From: Palaemon carinicauda
Taxonomy: Eukaryota > Arthropoda > Malacostraca > Decapoda > Palaemonidae
DNA length: 64,000 nt
Assembly (NCBI RefSeq): GCF_036898095.1
Contig: NC_090729.1
Span: 62,833,282 to 62,897,281 of the forward strand
Direction of reading: 5' to 3'
Shown: positions 35,590 to 46,800 of the stretch, one piece after another
Layout of the letters: each line of letters starts with the position of its first letter
Numbering within the stretch: position 1 is the stretch's first letter
Translations under genes and position numbers: made by a program
The notes under the pieces: generated by a model
Database searches by the model: none
What the model was told of the DNA's origin: nothing
The model's input: only the letters and a program-made list of their open reading frames with translations

Positions 35590-37720
35590 ATGGTATAAAT
35601 ACACTGACCTAATTAACCACCAGACTAGCATTGAGAACATGTGGCATCTCATCAAATGGAGTGTCAAGAAAAAAACTACATGTGCACTTCATCACAGTCC
35701 ACAAGCATATGCCCAGGATCTCATCACTACTTGGTCAACCCAGTCACGGTCCAGTAATCTCCCTGAACAAATCCAAGACGCACTTTCTTCCCAGAGCAAT
35801 TTACGCAACCTTCATCTGATGGCTGCATTGTTGGAATCAGACGAGGAGTACAAAGAGCTGGTCACCGAGGATGAGCTGCGACGTGCTGTTATGGGAAATA
35901 AAAATTCTGCTGCTGGAGATGATGGCCATACTTATCAAGTGCTTCGTCTACTCCAGAAGAATCCTGGAAATCCTCTTCTACAATTGTATAATCTTTGCTA
36001 CCAACATGGATAGGTACCCGCTGCCTGGATCATTAGCACAATTATTCCTATCCTAAAGCCTGGAACTGATAAATACCGGCCTATCATCCTCACCTCATGT
36101 TTTAGTAAAGTGTTTGAGCCTATATTACTAACCTGGCTAATGTACCGGTTACAAGAAAAACTTTTTCCCCATTTGTATGGCATTCTTCTACAGAGGAGTA
36201 CTCATCTCTGTTTAGCTGAACTCTACTCCCGATTGTCCTCCAACAGTGTAGTTGCCTTCCTTGACGAATTTGGCGTCAGAGGAAACCCTCTGAAGTGGAT
36301 AAACGGTTATCTCGGTAACAGAAAATCACGTGTTTTCCTTAAGGGTGCATGTAGCTGCTATGAAAATTTTGAGCTTGGCACACCTCAGGGCGGTGAATTG
36401 AGCCCATTTCTTTTTAATATACTTGTGCACTGTGTACTGTCTCTCCTCTCTGCTATCCCTGGAACCACTGTAACCTGCTATGCTGATGATGTCTGCATCC
36501 ACTCCACTACCCCTCAAGACCTTCAGCGTGTCCTTCAAGACTTCTTCAGGTCCTGTACCTCTTGTGGCATCAAACTCTCCCAAGAAAAAAGCAGAATCTT
36601 CTCTGCGCGGAATCTCTGAGACCTGCCAGTGTTCATTATGGGTGGGAATATTATACCTCACTACACACAGTATACATATCTAGGTGCACCAGTCAGGATC
36701 ACCCCTGCTATACCTGTACGACAACGAATCCACCCCGCGGTGAAAAACCTTCTTGATCAACTGGAACCTCACTTCACTCCCATCAAGTGGCTTGCCACCA
36801 GGGCCATATGTACTGTATATCTATCCCCGAGGCTAAAACCCTCTATATCCTCTTCCTAAGGTCAGTTGTTAACTATTTATATCCTGCTTTAATTCAATTA
36901 CCCAGACAGGCGTTACAACCTCTAGAACTGTTCCAAAATAGAGTAATGAGGTTTATCCTAGGATGCCCTTCTTCCACTCAGATAGTAGTCAACATACAGA
37001 CCGAACTCATGTTACCTCTATTAATAGAGAGAATTTATGCCAATGTAACTTTGTTTCCTGTTAAATGTCTACACTCTCCACAATTTACTCCAAACTTCTC
37101 TGCGGTCCTCAAAACATCATTTGACGAAGATGCACCAAGACCTCAACTCCGGCCAGGGGGCCATAACCTAGTTGGGGCAGTATTTGAAAATCTTCGACAC
37201 CTTGATATCGGTGTACCTAAGCAAGCATTCATCGAAGATTTGCCACCATGGCGGGTTCCTATTCCTGCTGTCACTTTCACACCAACCTCTAAAAATGCCT
37301 ATACCAGTCTAGAGAAGTAGATGGTTTTGGAAACGATATCCAAAGTGTCAATTTCAGTTCCTGCAGGACACCACATCTACGTTGACGGCTCAGTACAGGC
37401 AGATGGAAGTGCAGCATGTGCTATGATCTCTCCTACTTTAGAATCTCCTGAGGGTGGGTGGTATGGTTGCAGGTTGCCAAACTCATCCAGTTCCACTTAT
37501 TGCAAACTTCAAGGTATATGGGATGCAGTAACTACTTGTTAAAAGAAATGTGAATGGATTGGTGATCTGTGACTCCAAATCTGCACTCTAGGCACTGACA
37601 TCTTCTTGGCACAGCTGTGGCCGTGTTGTGCGAGACATATTATGTCAACTCGCTGCTGCTTACAATGCCTCGCTTGTCTTGTCCTTCATGTGGGTGGCTG
37701 CTAAACTGTCTGTTGCAGTT
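35590..37720 (+). pseudogene. LINE ORF2 (RT and RNase H), decayed, I-type
   Basis: The pre-RT region starts near ESWYKYTDLINHQTS (35586) and runs to ELRRAVMGNKNSAAGDD and VLRLL. The RT then shows TPQGGELSPFLFNI (about 36380) and CYADDVCIHS (36475-36504, YxDD box). The segment VAFLDEFGVRG joins two blocks that should be separated by the first catalytic motif, so about 20 residues are deleted. The RT C-terminal part follows with frameshifts (YLGAPV, then LPRQALQPLELFQNRVMRFI). An RNase H domain begins YVDGSVQADGSAACAMIS (about 37380). RNase H after RT places it in the I superclade. No endonuclease domain is present, so the copy is 5'-truncated. Confidence 0.8.
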
Positions 37721-37919
37721 GTTGTGATAATGGAATCCGATCTCATACATGTTATTTTTGTAACTGATATACTGATGATTCAATGCTGTAATTTTTTTTC
37801 CTGTTGATTTCTGATGTACTGTATGTAACTGCCAATAAGTAACTTTGTTTGACTTCTTTGGGCGTAAAAAATTTATTAAATAATACACTCCAACCTCGGC
37901 GCCTGAGTCCTCCAATGCC
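37721..37919. other. Short spacer
   Basis: T-rich sequence between the end of LINE ORF2 and the ORF1 start. It may be LINE 3' UTR or 5' UTR, but I see no proof. Confidence 0.4.
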
Positions 37920-38790
37920 ATGGAGACTGAACCTGCTGAGACTCAGGGGGATCATCCATGGATTGTAACTGTGTTGATTGCCTTACAAATCTCCTTCATG
38001 AAGCCTCTGCCATTGCTGCCAGCATCCCAGCTCCACAGCCTGAACCCAGGAAACCACTGCCGAAGTTCAGGCTCACCCAGACCAACAGCTCCATATCCTA
38101 CACAACAGTTGCTGCCATGGCTGCAAAGCCTGACATGCAACTTTCAGCTCGTCCCAACCGGAAGGGTGGCCTTATTATCATCCCTTAGGACCAAGAAACT
38201 TCCAGATCCCTCCAGGGGAACCAGCTCTGACACTGCTCGACCCTGCCTTGATCCAGAGCAAAGCAGTCATCGCCAGATACCCAATCACCATGCCCATCTC
38301 CATCACCACCTCATGCAGTAACATAGACAAGGCAGTGCACTGCATGAGCAAGAACGGTGTTCCTGTCAGAAGGTTGATAGCCACCTTCATCGGTCCAGTG
38401 CCTTCTTCACCCAATCTTGGAGTCTGGGGGACATTTCCCACAGAAAAATACACACCCGAACCCCTCAGATGTTACTGCTGCCAGCGATATGGCCACCATA
38501 AGGAGGAGAGCAAAGGCCACATCACCTGCGGAGTATGCAGCCAGCGTCACAGCACAGAAGTGTGCATCCAGGCCCACAAGGATGGAAAAGAAACAAACCC
38601 CAAGTGCCCTAACTGCTCCAGGCCTCACCATGCCTGGAACAGGCACTGCCCAGAAAGACTAAGGAGGATAGCTGCGATGAAAAGCACTGCCTTCTCAAAT
38701 CAGCCAAAGACAAGGCCCAGCGACCTCCTCGCCAGAGAAGACAACGCCAGCCAACCACTGCTCCTGTACCTGTACCAGCCAACTAGCTGA
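37920..38790 (+). pseudogene. LINE ORF1 (gag-like) with zinc knuckles, frameshifted
   Basis: The ATG at 37920 begins METEPAETQGDHPW. A frameshift leads to MDCNCVDCLTNLLHEASAIA, and another near 38190 leads to AVIARYPITMPISITTSC, then VPVRRLIATFIGPVPSS. Three Cys/His knuckles follow: CYCCQRYGHHKEE, CGVCSQRHSTEVC and CPNCSRPHHAWNRHC. The C-terminus is basic and Pro-rich and stops at 38789. The protein should bind the LINE RNA. It is homologous to the minus-strand copy at 13831-14795 through VRRLIATF and the knuckles. Confidence 0.8.
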
Positions 38791-39829
38791 AAGCAGCACC
38801 TCTTCCAGAATCCGAGTGTAATGACAGAAATGCTTCATTTAACTGAATGATAATTCCATTTACAATTATTAGACTTAATAAACAAATTGGTTTTCATCTC
38901 ATCAAGATGTTATGTTAGCCACATGTAATTCAGATGGTGTAGGATCGAGTGGGTATACGCAGAGGTGTAGAGAGGCGTAACAAAGGAGTAGTTGTGTCTG
39001 TGGTCGAGAGTTTGTGATTAAGTGCCAAGGTAAACAGGGGCATAGTTGTGTGAGCCTCGGGCGTAGCTGTGCTAGGTAAGCTCAGAGCGTACTCTTCGAG
39101 CCGACAGCGACCAGTGTAGAGTGGAAACGGTGTTGCTCCCTCCTATTATTATGTGAAATTTTTACTTTCTCCCTTGAAAAAGGTATGCACTTGTCTTAGT
39201 TATAATTGGTGTTTTAATAACACTTGATATTAACTATTGTGGTTGATTTTTTTAAATGTATCAAACAAAGATACAATAATTTTTCCAGTATTGAAACTTC
39301 AATGCTGTGCTTGCATGTGGTTGGAATTTGTGCCACCAACCGTAAGTTAAAATGTGTAATATTATTTTCAGATTTGTGAAGTTTATTCTTTGAGTTGCCA
39401 TGCTAACTGTGCAATGTAACCAGTAGGTTAGGTAAGAGTACAGTATAGCTTAGGCTACGAATTGCATGTTGTTTGACATGGGATCGCTGTCCTAAACAAA
39501 AACTTTGTATTACCGGGTACCAGTTTGGAGTACCGATCATGTACTAGCAATTGTAGAAGCGAGAATAAAAAACCTTGTGAACCAGCCTTTCCCTCAACCT
39601 CCACTGCAAATGAAGATCCGTCATTCTCCACAGCAAGAGTCAAGTTTAACTTTAAGTCTAGGCTTAGAGTATTAGCCTATACCAATGATGTACACGGTAT
39701 TAGCCTATGTCAAGGCTTGGTTTGTTATAGATAGGCTAACCAGGATTAAGTCAATTGTCCTAAATTGAATGGTGCCTTCAAATTAAGGACCATTGACGAA
39801 GGTAAGAGTTTTGTAAAAAGTCATGTGTG
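38791..39829. other. Unassigned, AT-rich stretch
   Basis: No coding blocks that I recognise. Several TAGGCTA-like motifs occur between 39650 and 39750. Confidence 0.45.
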
Positions 39830-40420
39830 AATCGGCATGGCACAAGTCCTCCAACCCACCTCAAACCCTGACTCAACAACTTGAGTCACTAACCTTGAGA
39901 GACCTCATCAGTATCCCTTTCAAGATCTTTACCAGAGTCCTGTCCTTAACCACGACCCCCAACTTCATGCAGTTTCTGCAACAATTCAGGCTTCCAGCCA
40001 TCGAGTAGGGATAAGCTCTTTGCTTAAACCTACTTCTTTTCTCTCTGACTAAAGGAAATAACTTCTCTCCTCTCCCAGTCTCTTCTACTTACTGGGACTT
40101 GTTACTATAACTACTTTTTCTCTGACTGACAGACTCTTTCTGTTAACCTTTCATTTCGTGGACAAAAAGAGGAGTCTTTCCTTCGAGTCACTTCCCTCGC
40201 TTCCACGTCAGATGCTAGAAATCCCTTTTAAAGTAAAATATCCTCCCCTTTTGTATGTTCCAGTAACTTTGTAAAGATCACACTTTGCGTTTTTAATGCT
40301 GCAGTATCAGCCTTCTGCGGGAGACCACCCTTTTCAAATTAATATGCTCTTACGGGCTGCACAACGGCAAGAGCCCGTATCATGTCATTAGTATGTCAAT
40401 CTGAGCGAACGAACGAACGA
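39830..40420 (+). mobile_element. Second copy of the ORF1-end/3'UTR LINE derivative
   Basis: It begins inside the ORF1 C-terminus (TLTQQLESLTLRDLISIPFK, stop at 40006-40008). It then follows the minus-strand copy at 13830-13446 through the 3' UTR, including CTCTTTGCTTAAACCTACT and TTTACTGGGACTTG variants, the ACGGGCT/AGCCCGT stem (40352-40378) and a terminal GAAC tetranucleotide repeat (about 40404-40417). It is 5'-truncated. Confidence 0.75.
40352..40378 (+). other. 3' stem-loop of the LINE derivative, second copy
   Basis: ACGGGCT at 40352-40358 pairs with AGCCCGT at 40372-40378. The stem is the same as at 13492-13517, and the loop is one base longer with different bases. Confidence 0.6.
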
Positions 40421-40679
40421 CAGGTAAGATTTAAGACATTCCACGGGTTAAAGATAAGTATCCTCCTTTATTGAAACGATCTTAGAGGGCGCCCACCATT
40501 ATGTGCGAGTTCATTTTTAGCCAAGAATCAGGATCTTAGTATAGGTTCACTTCTCCAGATTCCGAGAATTCGATCTGGCCATCATAACTTGATAGTGCCA
40601 CCATCTTGCCGAAGCCATAGCAAGTAAAAAGATCGATTTCTTAATTAAGATTTCGCTACTAAGCAGAGTAGTTGTCTAC
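40421..40679. other. Unassigned spacer
   Basis: No gene seen. It may include the lost C-terminal part of the DIRS-B recombinase. Confidence 0.35.
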
Positions 40680-42650
40680 TTAGGAGGCTAAGTGCAAAAC
40701 TTTATCCAATGACCATGAGGTGAATTTGGGAGGAGCATTTGGTTTCAATTTAGCACAAGACTTTGGGATCTTATTGAAGAGTTCACTGTTGAGTTCTATA
40801 TCAAAAGCGTAAGCAATTGGTCCGATTAGTGCTGATTTACGTGAAGAAATAGTTATAAAAACCAAACCATGTTCATGTAGTGAGATAAAAAATGGTATAC
40901 TGAAGTCGTTTGTAATCGAAGAGGGCTTATGTTCTTTAACGGACTTCAACCACTTTTCCAAGAAGAAAAGTATTGCCTTTTGTAGTAGTGGACTTGTATT
41001 TTTCTATAAAATCAATCCTTTCCCTCAAAACTCCGAATTTTCTTTTAGCAGCTAAATCTAGAAAATCAGGAGCTAAAGGTTTTTAGTTTTCCAGGAGGAA
41101 GTGAAGAAAGTCCTCTGTTGAACATCCAGGGACTTCATTGTTGATGGCAAAGGGATCTGGTGATGTTTGAGTTTCAGAACAAGAGGGTAGACTACCAATT
41201 GCTCTTTGGCCAATTTGGAGCCACTAGTGCTGCTGTCCTCTTAAAAATACATGGTTTGTTCAGGACTTTCAGAAAGGATGTTAAACGGTGAAAAAATATA
41301 GATGAGACCACAGGCTCCAAACCAGTGACATGGCATCTATCGCCCCTGCTTCCAGATCTAAATTTGATGCTACATCCTGGGGGAAGCTTCTTGTTGAAGC
41401 TCGCTGCAAAGAGATCTACTTGCTGATTTGGGACTTGGTCCAGAATGAAAAAGAATGATTTTGCATCCAGAGACCATTCTGTTTCCAGAGGCTTGAATCT
41501 TGACAGGGCGTCCACAGTCACTTTGCGAATCCTTACTAAGTGACCCGCTGAGATACCAATTTCTCCGCTTCGACAAACTGAGAATGGCCAAAATTACGTA
41601 TTTGAACTGTGGAGATCTTGAACACTGCCTATTGATGCAGTGGACTATAATCCTGTCGTCGAGAACTAATTTGATGTGTGATTTTATCTTAGGGTTCAGT
41701 CACTTTAGAGAAAGGAACACTGGCATGGCTTCCAGAATGTTTATATGGAATTTTTGAAATGTGACTGACCACTGACCCTGTATATTCTTGGTAAGGGTAT
41801 GACCCCAACAACCCTGATCCAAAGTGTCTGTGTGGATTGTCACTGATGGAGGAAGAAACTGAAGAGGGGCGTGTGTCGACAACCTCTTGGCAGTGGACCA
41901 GGGCTGTAGCTGTTTGCACAGTAAAGCCTGGGTCTGGTGGAGAAGATCTCTCCGAGTATTTGATGCCTTCCTTCTCCAGACTCTGTTACCATCCTTGACT
42001 CTTCCTTTTAAGATTGAATATATCACCAATGTAAATTGTCACGAGTCCTAGACTCTTTCCTGATGACATCTGGTGATTGTCTTCAATTGAAGTAAACACC
42101 TTACCTCTTGCCTTGAGGTAGAGAGTATATGTGACTTCAGGTTCCAATGCAGGTCTAGCCACTGGAATTCTTGAGCTAGATATAGCCTGGACTTGTCAGG
42201 GATGATATGGTAGCCCAGGGATTGTAGAAATTTCATAACTTGTCTAGCTGCTAGAAGACATTTTGACTTTGTCACAGCCCAAACTAACCAGTCGTGGAGG
42301 TATACCATCATTAGAAGACCTTTGTTCTTGAGTTGTTGAACAAAAGCATCAACTAGTTTTGTGAAAGTTCTTGGACCTATGCCGAGTCTGAAGAGCATAG
42401 TTTTTAATAATTAGGCCTTTCTTGCCAGTCTGAAGCCAAGGTAGGGGGAGAAGTGCGCAAGTGATAACTCCCTTCCAGAGAAGATCCTGCACATATTCCT
42501 CCAATAATGGCGTTGTGGGTTGGAAGCACCTCTTGAAATGTGGTCGTTTCTGTCTCCAATTGTTTTTAAGACTATGCTGTGAGCCCAAGGATTGAATTTC
42601 CATTGATCAGTGAAGTGATAGAATCTTCTCCCTACTGGAAGCTTCTTCTT
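40680..42650 (-). pseudogene. DIRS-B: decayed minus-strand DIRS pol
   Basis: Reading leftward from 42600: LGSQHSLK and PLLEEYVQDLLWKG (the region just before RT), a jump that drops the first RT blocks, and then LGIGPRTFTKLVDAFVQQL. The next block is VYLHDWLVWAV (about 42300), an active-site box with His for Asp. After it come FQWLDLHWNL, the RNase H blocks IHTDTLDQGCWGH (about 41845) and VTVDALSR (about 41515), VDLFAASFNKKLPPG (about 41410), and the recombinase N-terminus ending SWSLDKVLHLAS at about 40683. It is the same layout as DIRS-A but a diverged family with many breaks. The recombinase C-terminus and both ITRs are missing. Confidence 0.8.
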
Positions 42651-42943
42651 TTTGTTTAATAAAGACCTGCTCCTTTATATGACTTCCCTCTATTTCCTAG
42701 GCCCCTAGATTGGCAACTTCATCAAGACTCTCCTTTTTCACTTGCCTTTTTCCTCTGAGCTCTTTCAAATTCCATAAATAAATGTGTGCTGAGGGTCATG
42801 GACTTGGATGGAGAAGGCCAAAGTTCAGATGGAAAGATAAAGTAGCAAATGACATGAGAGGGAATAAGGATTAAGAGAACAGAGAAGGCTCTTAAGAAAC
42901 AGTGACCGCATAAAGAGATGGGCAAGGCTGTAGAAGATGACGA
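42651..42943. other. Spacer left of Gypsy-2
   Basis: No recognised coding sequence. It may be the DIRS-B gag end, too decayed to read. It finishes in GACGA (42939-42943), the Gypsy-2 target site. Confidence 0.4.
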
Positions 42944-43429
42944 TGTTATGTATTATTGTAACAATGTACTATGTTATTTCAAGTGTTTCAGGTATTGCGC
43001 AACATTGCATCATATTGCATGAATAAGACATGTTATGCTTTGATCATAAGAGTAATGATTTGTTTTGGTATTAGGATTCAAACATTTGTTGATTACCTCA
43101 GATAAGATGTGATTCTTTATGATTTATGCTGGAGTAGAATTTAAGTCTTTTCAGAGCGATGCTCTTTTGTTTAGCAATGTTTTGGTTTGTGAGATTTGTG
43201 TAAGACGCTCCATATACACTTGAGAGTCAGCTGTCACAAATTGAAGTTCATAATGTAGTCTTTTATACATTAAAGACGTATTTTATTAATACCAACGTAT
43301 TATTATCCATCAAGCAAATATCAACGAAGATGGGATCAGCTGAGAAATAATTACTAATGATTATACATCTCTGTTCCAGGTAATTATTATGGTTAATAGA
43401 ACTTCCTACCTAATCATACAAACATCATA
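42944..43429 (+). repeat. 5' LTR of Gypsy-2
   Basis: Begins TGTTATGTATTATTG and ends CATACAAACATCATA. The pair is 486 bases each. The ending CATA rather than CA follows from the target duplication; if the LTR is taken to end at CA, no duplication fits. Confidence 0.9.
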
Positions 43430-43543
43430 TTTTGGCAACGAAGATGGGATCAGCTGAGAAATAATTACTAATGATTATACATCTCTGTTCCAGGTAATTA
43501 TTATGGTTAATAGAACTTCCTACCTAATCATACAAACATCATA
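43430..43543 (+). repeat. 114-bp duplication of the LTR tail in the Gypsy-2 leader
   Basis: After the 5' LTR and the bases TTTTGGC, the last part of the LTR (from AACGAAGATGGGATCAGCTG to CATCATA) is repeated with a period of 114. It ends at a second TTTTGGC. It is absent from the 3' end of the element. Confidence 0.9.
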
Positions 43544-43546
43544 TTT

Positions 43547-43558
43547 TGGCGACCGACG
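43547..43558 (+). promoter_or_regulatory. Primer-binding site of Gypsy-2
   Basis: TGGCGACCGACG directly follows the second LTR tail. A TGGCGACC start is a usual form for a tRNA 3'-end complement in arthropod Gypsy elements. The first candidate at 43433 reads TGGCAACG and is interrupted after four bases. Confidence 0.65.
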
Positions 43559-43804
43559 TTTGAGGACGACGGACAAGCAGGGAGAAGCAAGCAGGGAGAA
43601 GCATTGGAGCCTTTGTACAAAGACGGCCAGCACAAGAGAAGGTCTTCTTACATTGGAAATCAAGAGTAAAATCGCCCAATGAAGATTTTACCAGCAGCAG
43701 AATAGGAATTTCATCAAATACACAAAAGGGTGAAATTTTAAGTTGGGTAGGTAGGAAGTATACTTGTGACTGCAACTTAACCTACCACAAGGTAAGCAAA
43801 CAAA

Positions 43805-46800
43805 ATGCCTTTTAACATCGAAGCACCTCAAGCTTTCAGCGTCACTGCTGAGCCTAATTCTGTTGCAACACGATGGCAACAGTGGTGTGAGGAATTTAAG
43901 ATTTATTTAGAAGCATTAGGGAACATGAAGGATGCACAAAAGAAGGCATTATTACTTCATACAGCAGGTAGGGAAGTTCGGGAAGTGTTTAAGACTTTGC
44001 AGCCTACAGATGACACAAGTGAAGCTGCAATTAAGGCTCTTACCACATATTTTGCTCCTCAAGTCAATAAATTTTTTGAAAGATACCAGTTTTCCGCGCA
44101 AGCTTATCAGAAAGAAAATGAAAGTTTAGATGCATTTGTGACTAGACTAAAGAATTTAGCTGTTTCATGTGAATTTCTAGAGTTAGAGAATGTTATCATA
44201 GATCAAGTAATTGCACATTGCACATCAGAAGAGCTAAGAAAGAAATTATTGCAAGATAAAGATTTAACATTAGAAAAGGTATTGATAACAGGCAGAGCTT
44301 TAGAAACATCAAATAGGCAAAGTCACATAATAGGTAGTTCTACAAGCAATAGAATGGAAAATTCTAAAATTAATACAGTAGGTTCTAAGTGGAAAACCAA
44401 TGAGAATCAGAGAAGGAATATGTCAAAGCCTAGTCATAGAAAAGTGCCTAACACTAATGTTCATAAATATCAGAATCAGGCTTATACACAGAAACAACAG
44501 GAAAAACCCAAGTGTTTTAGTTGTGGTAAAACTGATCATCTTGCATACGAAGCAAAGAAATGCCCTGCTACTGGACAGACATGCCAGAATTGCAGAAAGC
44601 TAGGTCATTTTGCAACTGCTTGTAGATTTCCTAAACAGTACGCAAAGAAAATAAATGCTACAGTTGATACTATGGGTCAAGAGCATAATGAGGAAAATGT
44701 TCATGATAATCAGGTTAGTTCAGAAACTGATTTTGCGTTTCACATAAATTCAGTCAATAAAGTTGCAAAGAAACATATCATGGTAGAAGTAATCATAAAT
44801 GGTAAACCAATTTTGATGCAAGTTGACACAGCAGCCGATGTATCAATTATGTCTGAGAAAATGGCTAAAGGCATTCCTAATTTGTTATTAGAAGGTACAA
44901 ATAGAGTTTTGAAAGGTTATAATGGTTTTGATATTCAGGTAATAGGTGTTTCGAACGTAGAAGTACAGTACAAAGAACAGAAATTAGAGAGAATGCCATT
45001 AACAGTAGTAAAAGGTAATGGACAAACTTTGCTAGGTTTAGATTGGCTACAGTATTTGAAGTTAGATTGGCCTAGTATTTTGAAGGTTGCAGGTAGACAA
45101 GATGAAAACAAAAATGAAATGTCTATGAATGATATCCTATCAGAGTTTCAAGACGTATTTGAAGATAAAATAGGTACAGTAAAGAACGCAAAGGCAATTT
45201 TAGTTTTGAAACCTGACAGTTCTCCTAGATTTTTTGCTCCGAGACCAGTACCATATGCATTGAAAAGTGCAGTTGAAACAGAAATCAAGAGATTAGAAAG
45301 TGAAGGTTCTTGGGAAAAGGTCACATATTCAGATTGGGCTACACCATTAGTTCCTATTGTGAAGGAAAGTGGACAGGTTAGGTTGTGTGGAGATTACAAA
45401 GTAACGTTAAATCCACAACTGCAAGTAGCTCAACATCCCTTACCAAATCCGAAAGACATGTTTGCAACTATGTCAGGATGCAGTGTTTTTTCTAAATTAG
45501 ATTTAAGACAAGCATTTCAACAGCTTCCCATGGATGAAACTTCACAAGAATTATGTACAGTAAATACATCCTTAGGTTTGTTTAGGCCAAAGAGATTACC
45601 TTATGGAGTTGCAAGTAGTCCAGCTATATGGCAACAAACTATGGATAAGATTTTTTTAGGAATGCAAGGAGTATTCATTTTTATAGATGATATTCTAATT
45701 GCGGGTAAAGACACAAGAGAACATAGAGAGAGATTGCGAACAGTTCTGAAGAAGTTGAAGGAACATAATATTAGAGTAAATAAGAACAAATGTATTTTAG
45801 AAGTTGATTCAGTGGAATACTTAGGTTTTGTAATAAATGGCAAGGGTATTCACAAAACTAAAGAGAAGATTAAAGCTGTACAATCAACAAAAGTGCCAGA
45901 AAATGTTAAGGAATTACAATCATTTCTAGGTTTAGTAACATTTTATGGGAATTTCATTCAGAATTTGTCTACAATTGCACATCCATTGTATAATCTGTTG
46001 AATAAGGGTGTAGAATGGAAGTGGACAAAAGAGTGTCAGGAATCTTTTGAAAGAATCAAGCAGGAAATAACATCACCTACATTCTTAGTACATTATCGAA
46101 TGGATTTGCCAGTTAAATTAGTATGTGATGCATCAAACATAGGTCTAGGTGCAGTATTATCTCATGTAATGCCAGATGGAACAGAAAAACCAATTGCATT
46201 CACTTCTAGAGTATTGAAAAAGGCAGAAAGGAATTACTCTCAAATAGAAAAGGAAGGTTTAGCATTAGTTTATGGAGTTAAAAAATTCCATATGTATCTT
46301 TATGGTAGGAAAAAGTTCACACTTGTTACAGATCATAAACCTTTATTAGCAATATTGGGTCCAAAAGCAAGTTTACCTACGTTGGTAGCTGCAAGACTAC
46401 AACGTTGGGCAGTTACGTTAGCAGCGTACCACTATGATATAGAATACCGTCCAACATCAAATATGGGTAATGCAGATGCTTTATCCAGATTACCCGTAGA
46501 CAAAGCTCCAGAAGAGTATGATGACAGTGTTTTATTAATTTCAGTATGTAATGTACCAATAACTGCAAAAGATGTAGCACACAGTACCAAGCAAGACCCA
46601 GTACTTAGTAAGGTTTTGGAGAGTTTAATGACAGGTAGGGACTTATGTGGAAAGGAGGAAAATTGTAAACCGTATAAGGATATATGGTATGAACTGAGTG
46701 TGACACAAGGAATAGTGATGAGAGGTTCCAGGGTAGTTATTCCTAATTCACTGAGAAATAAGGTTTTTTCTGAAATACATGCTGATCACCAAGGTATTGT

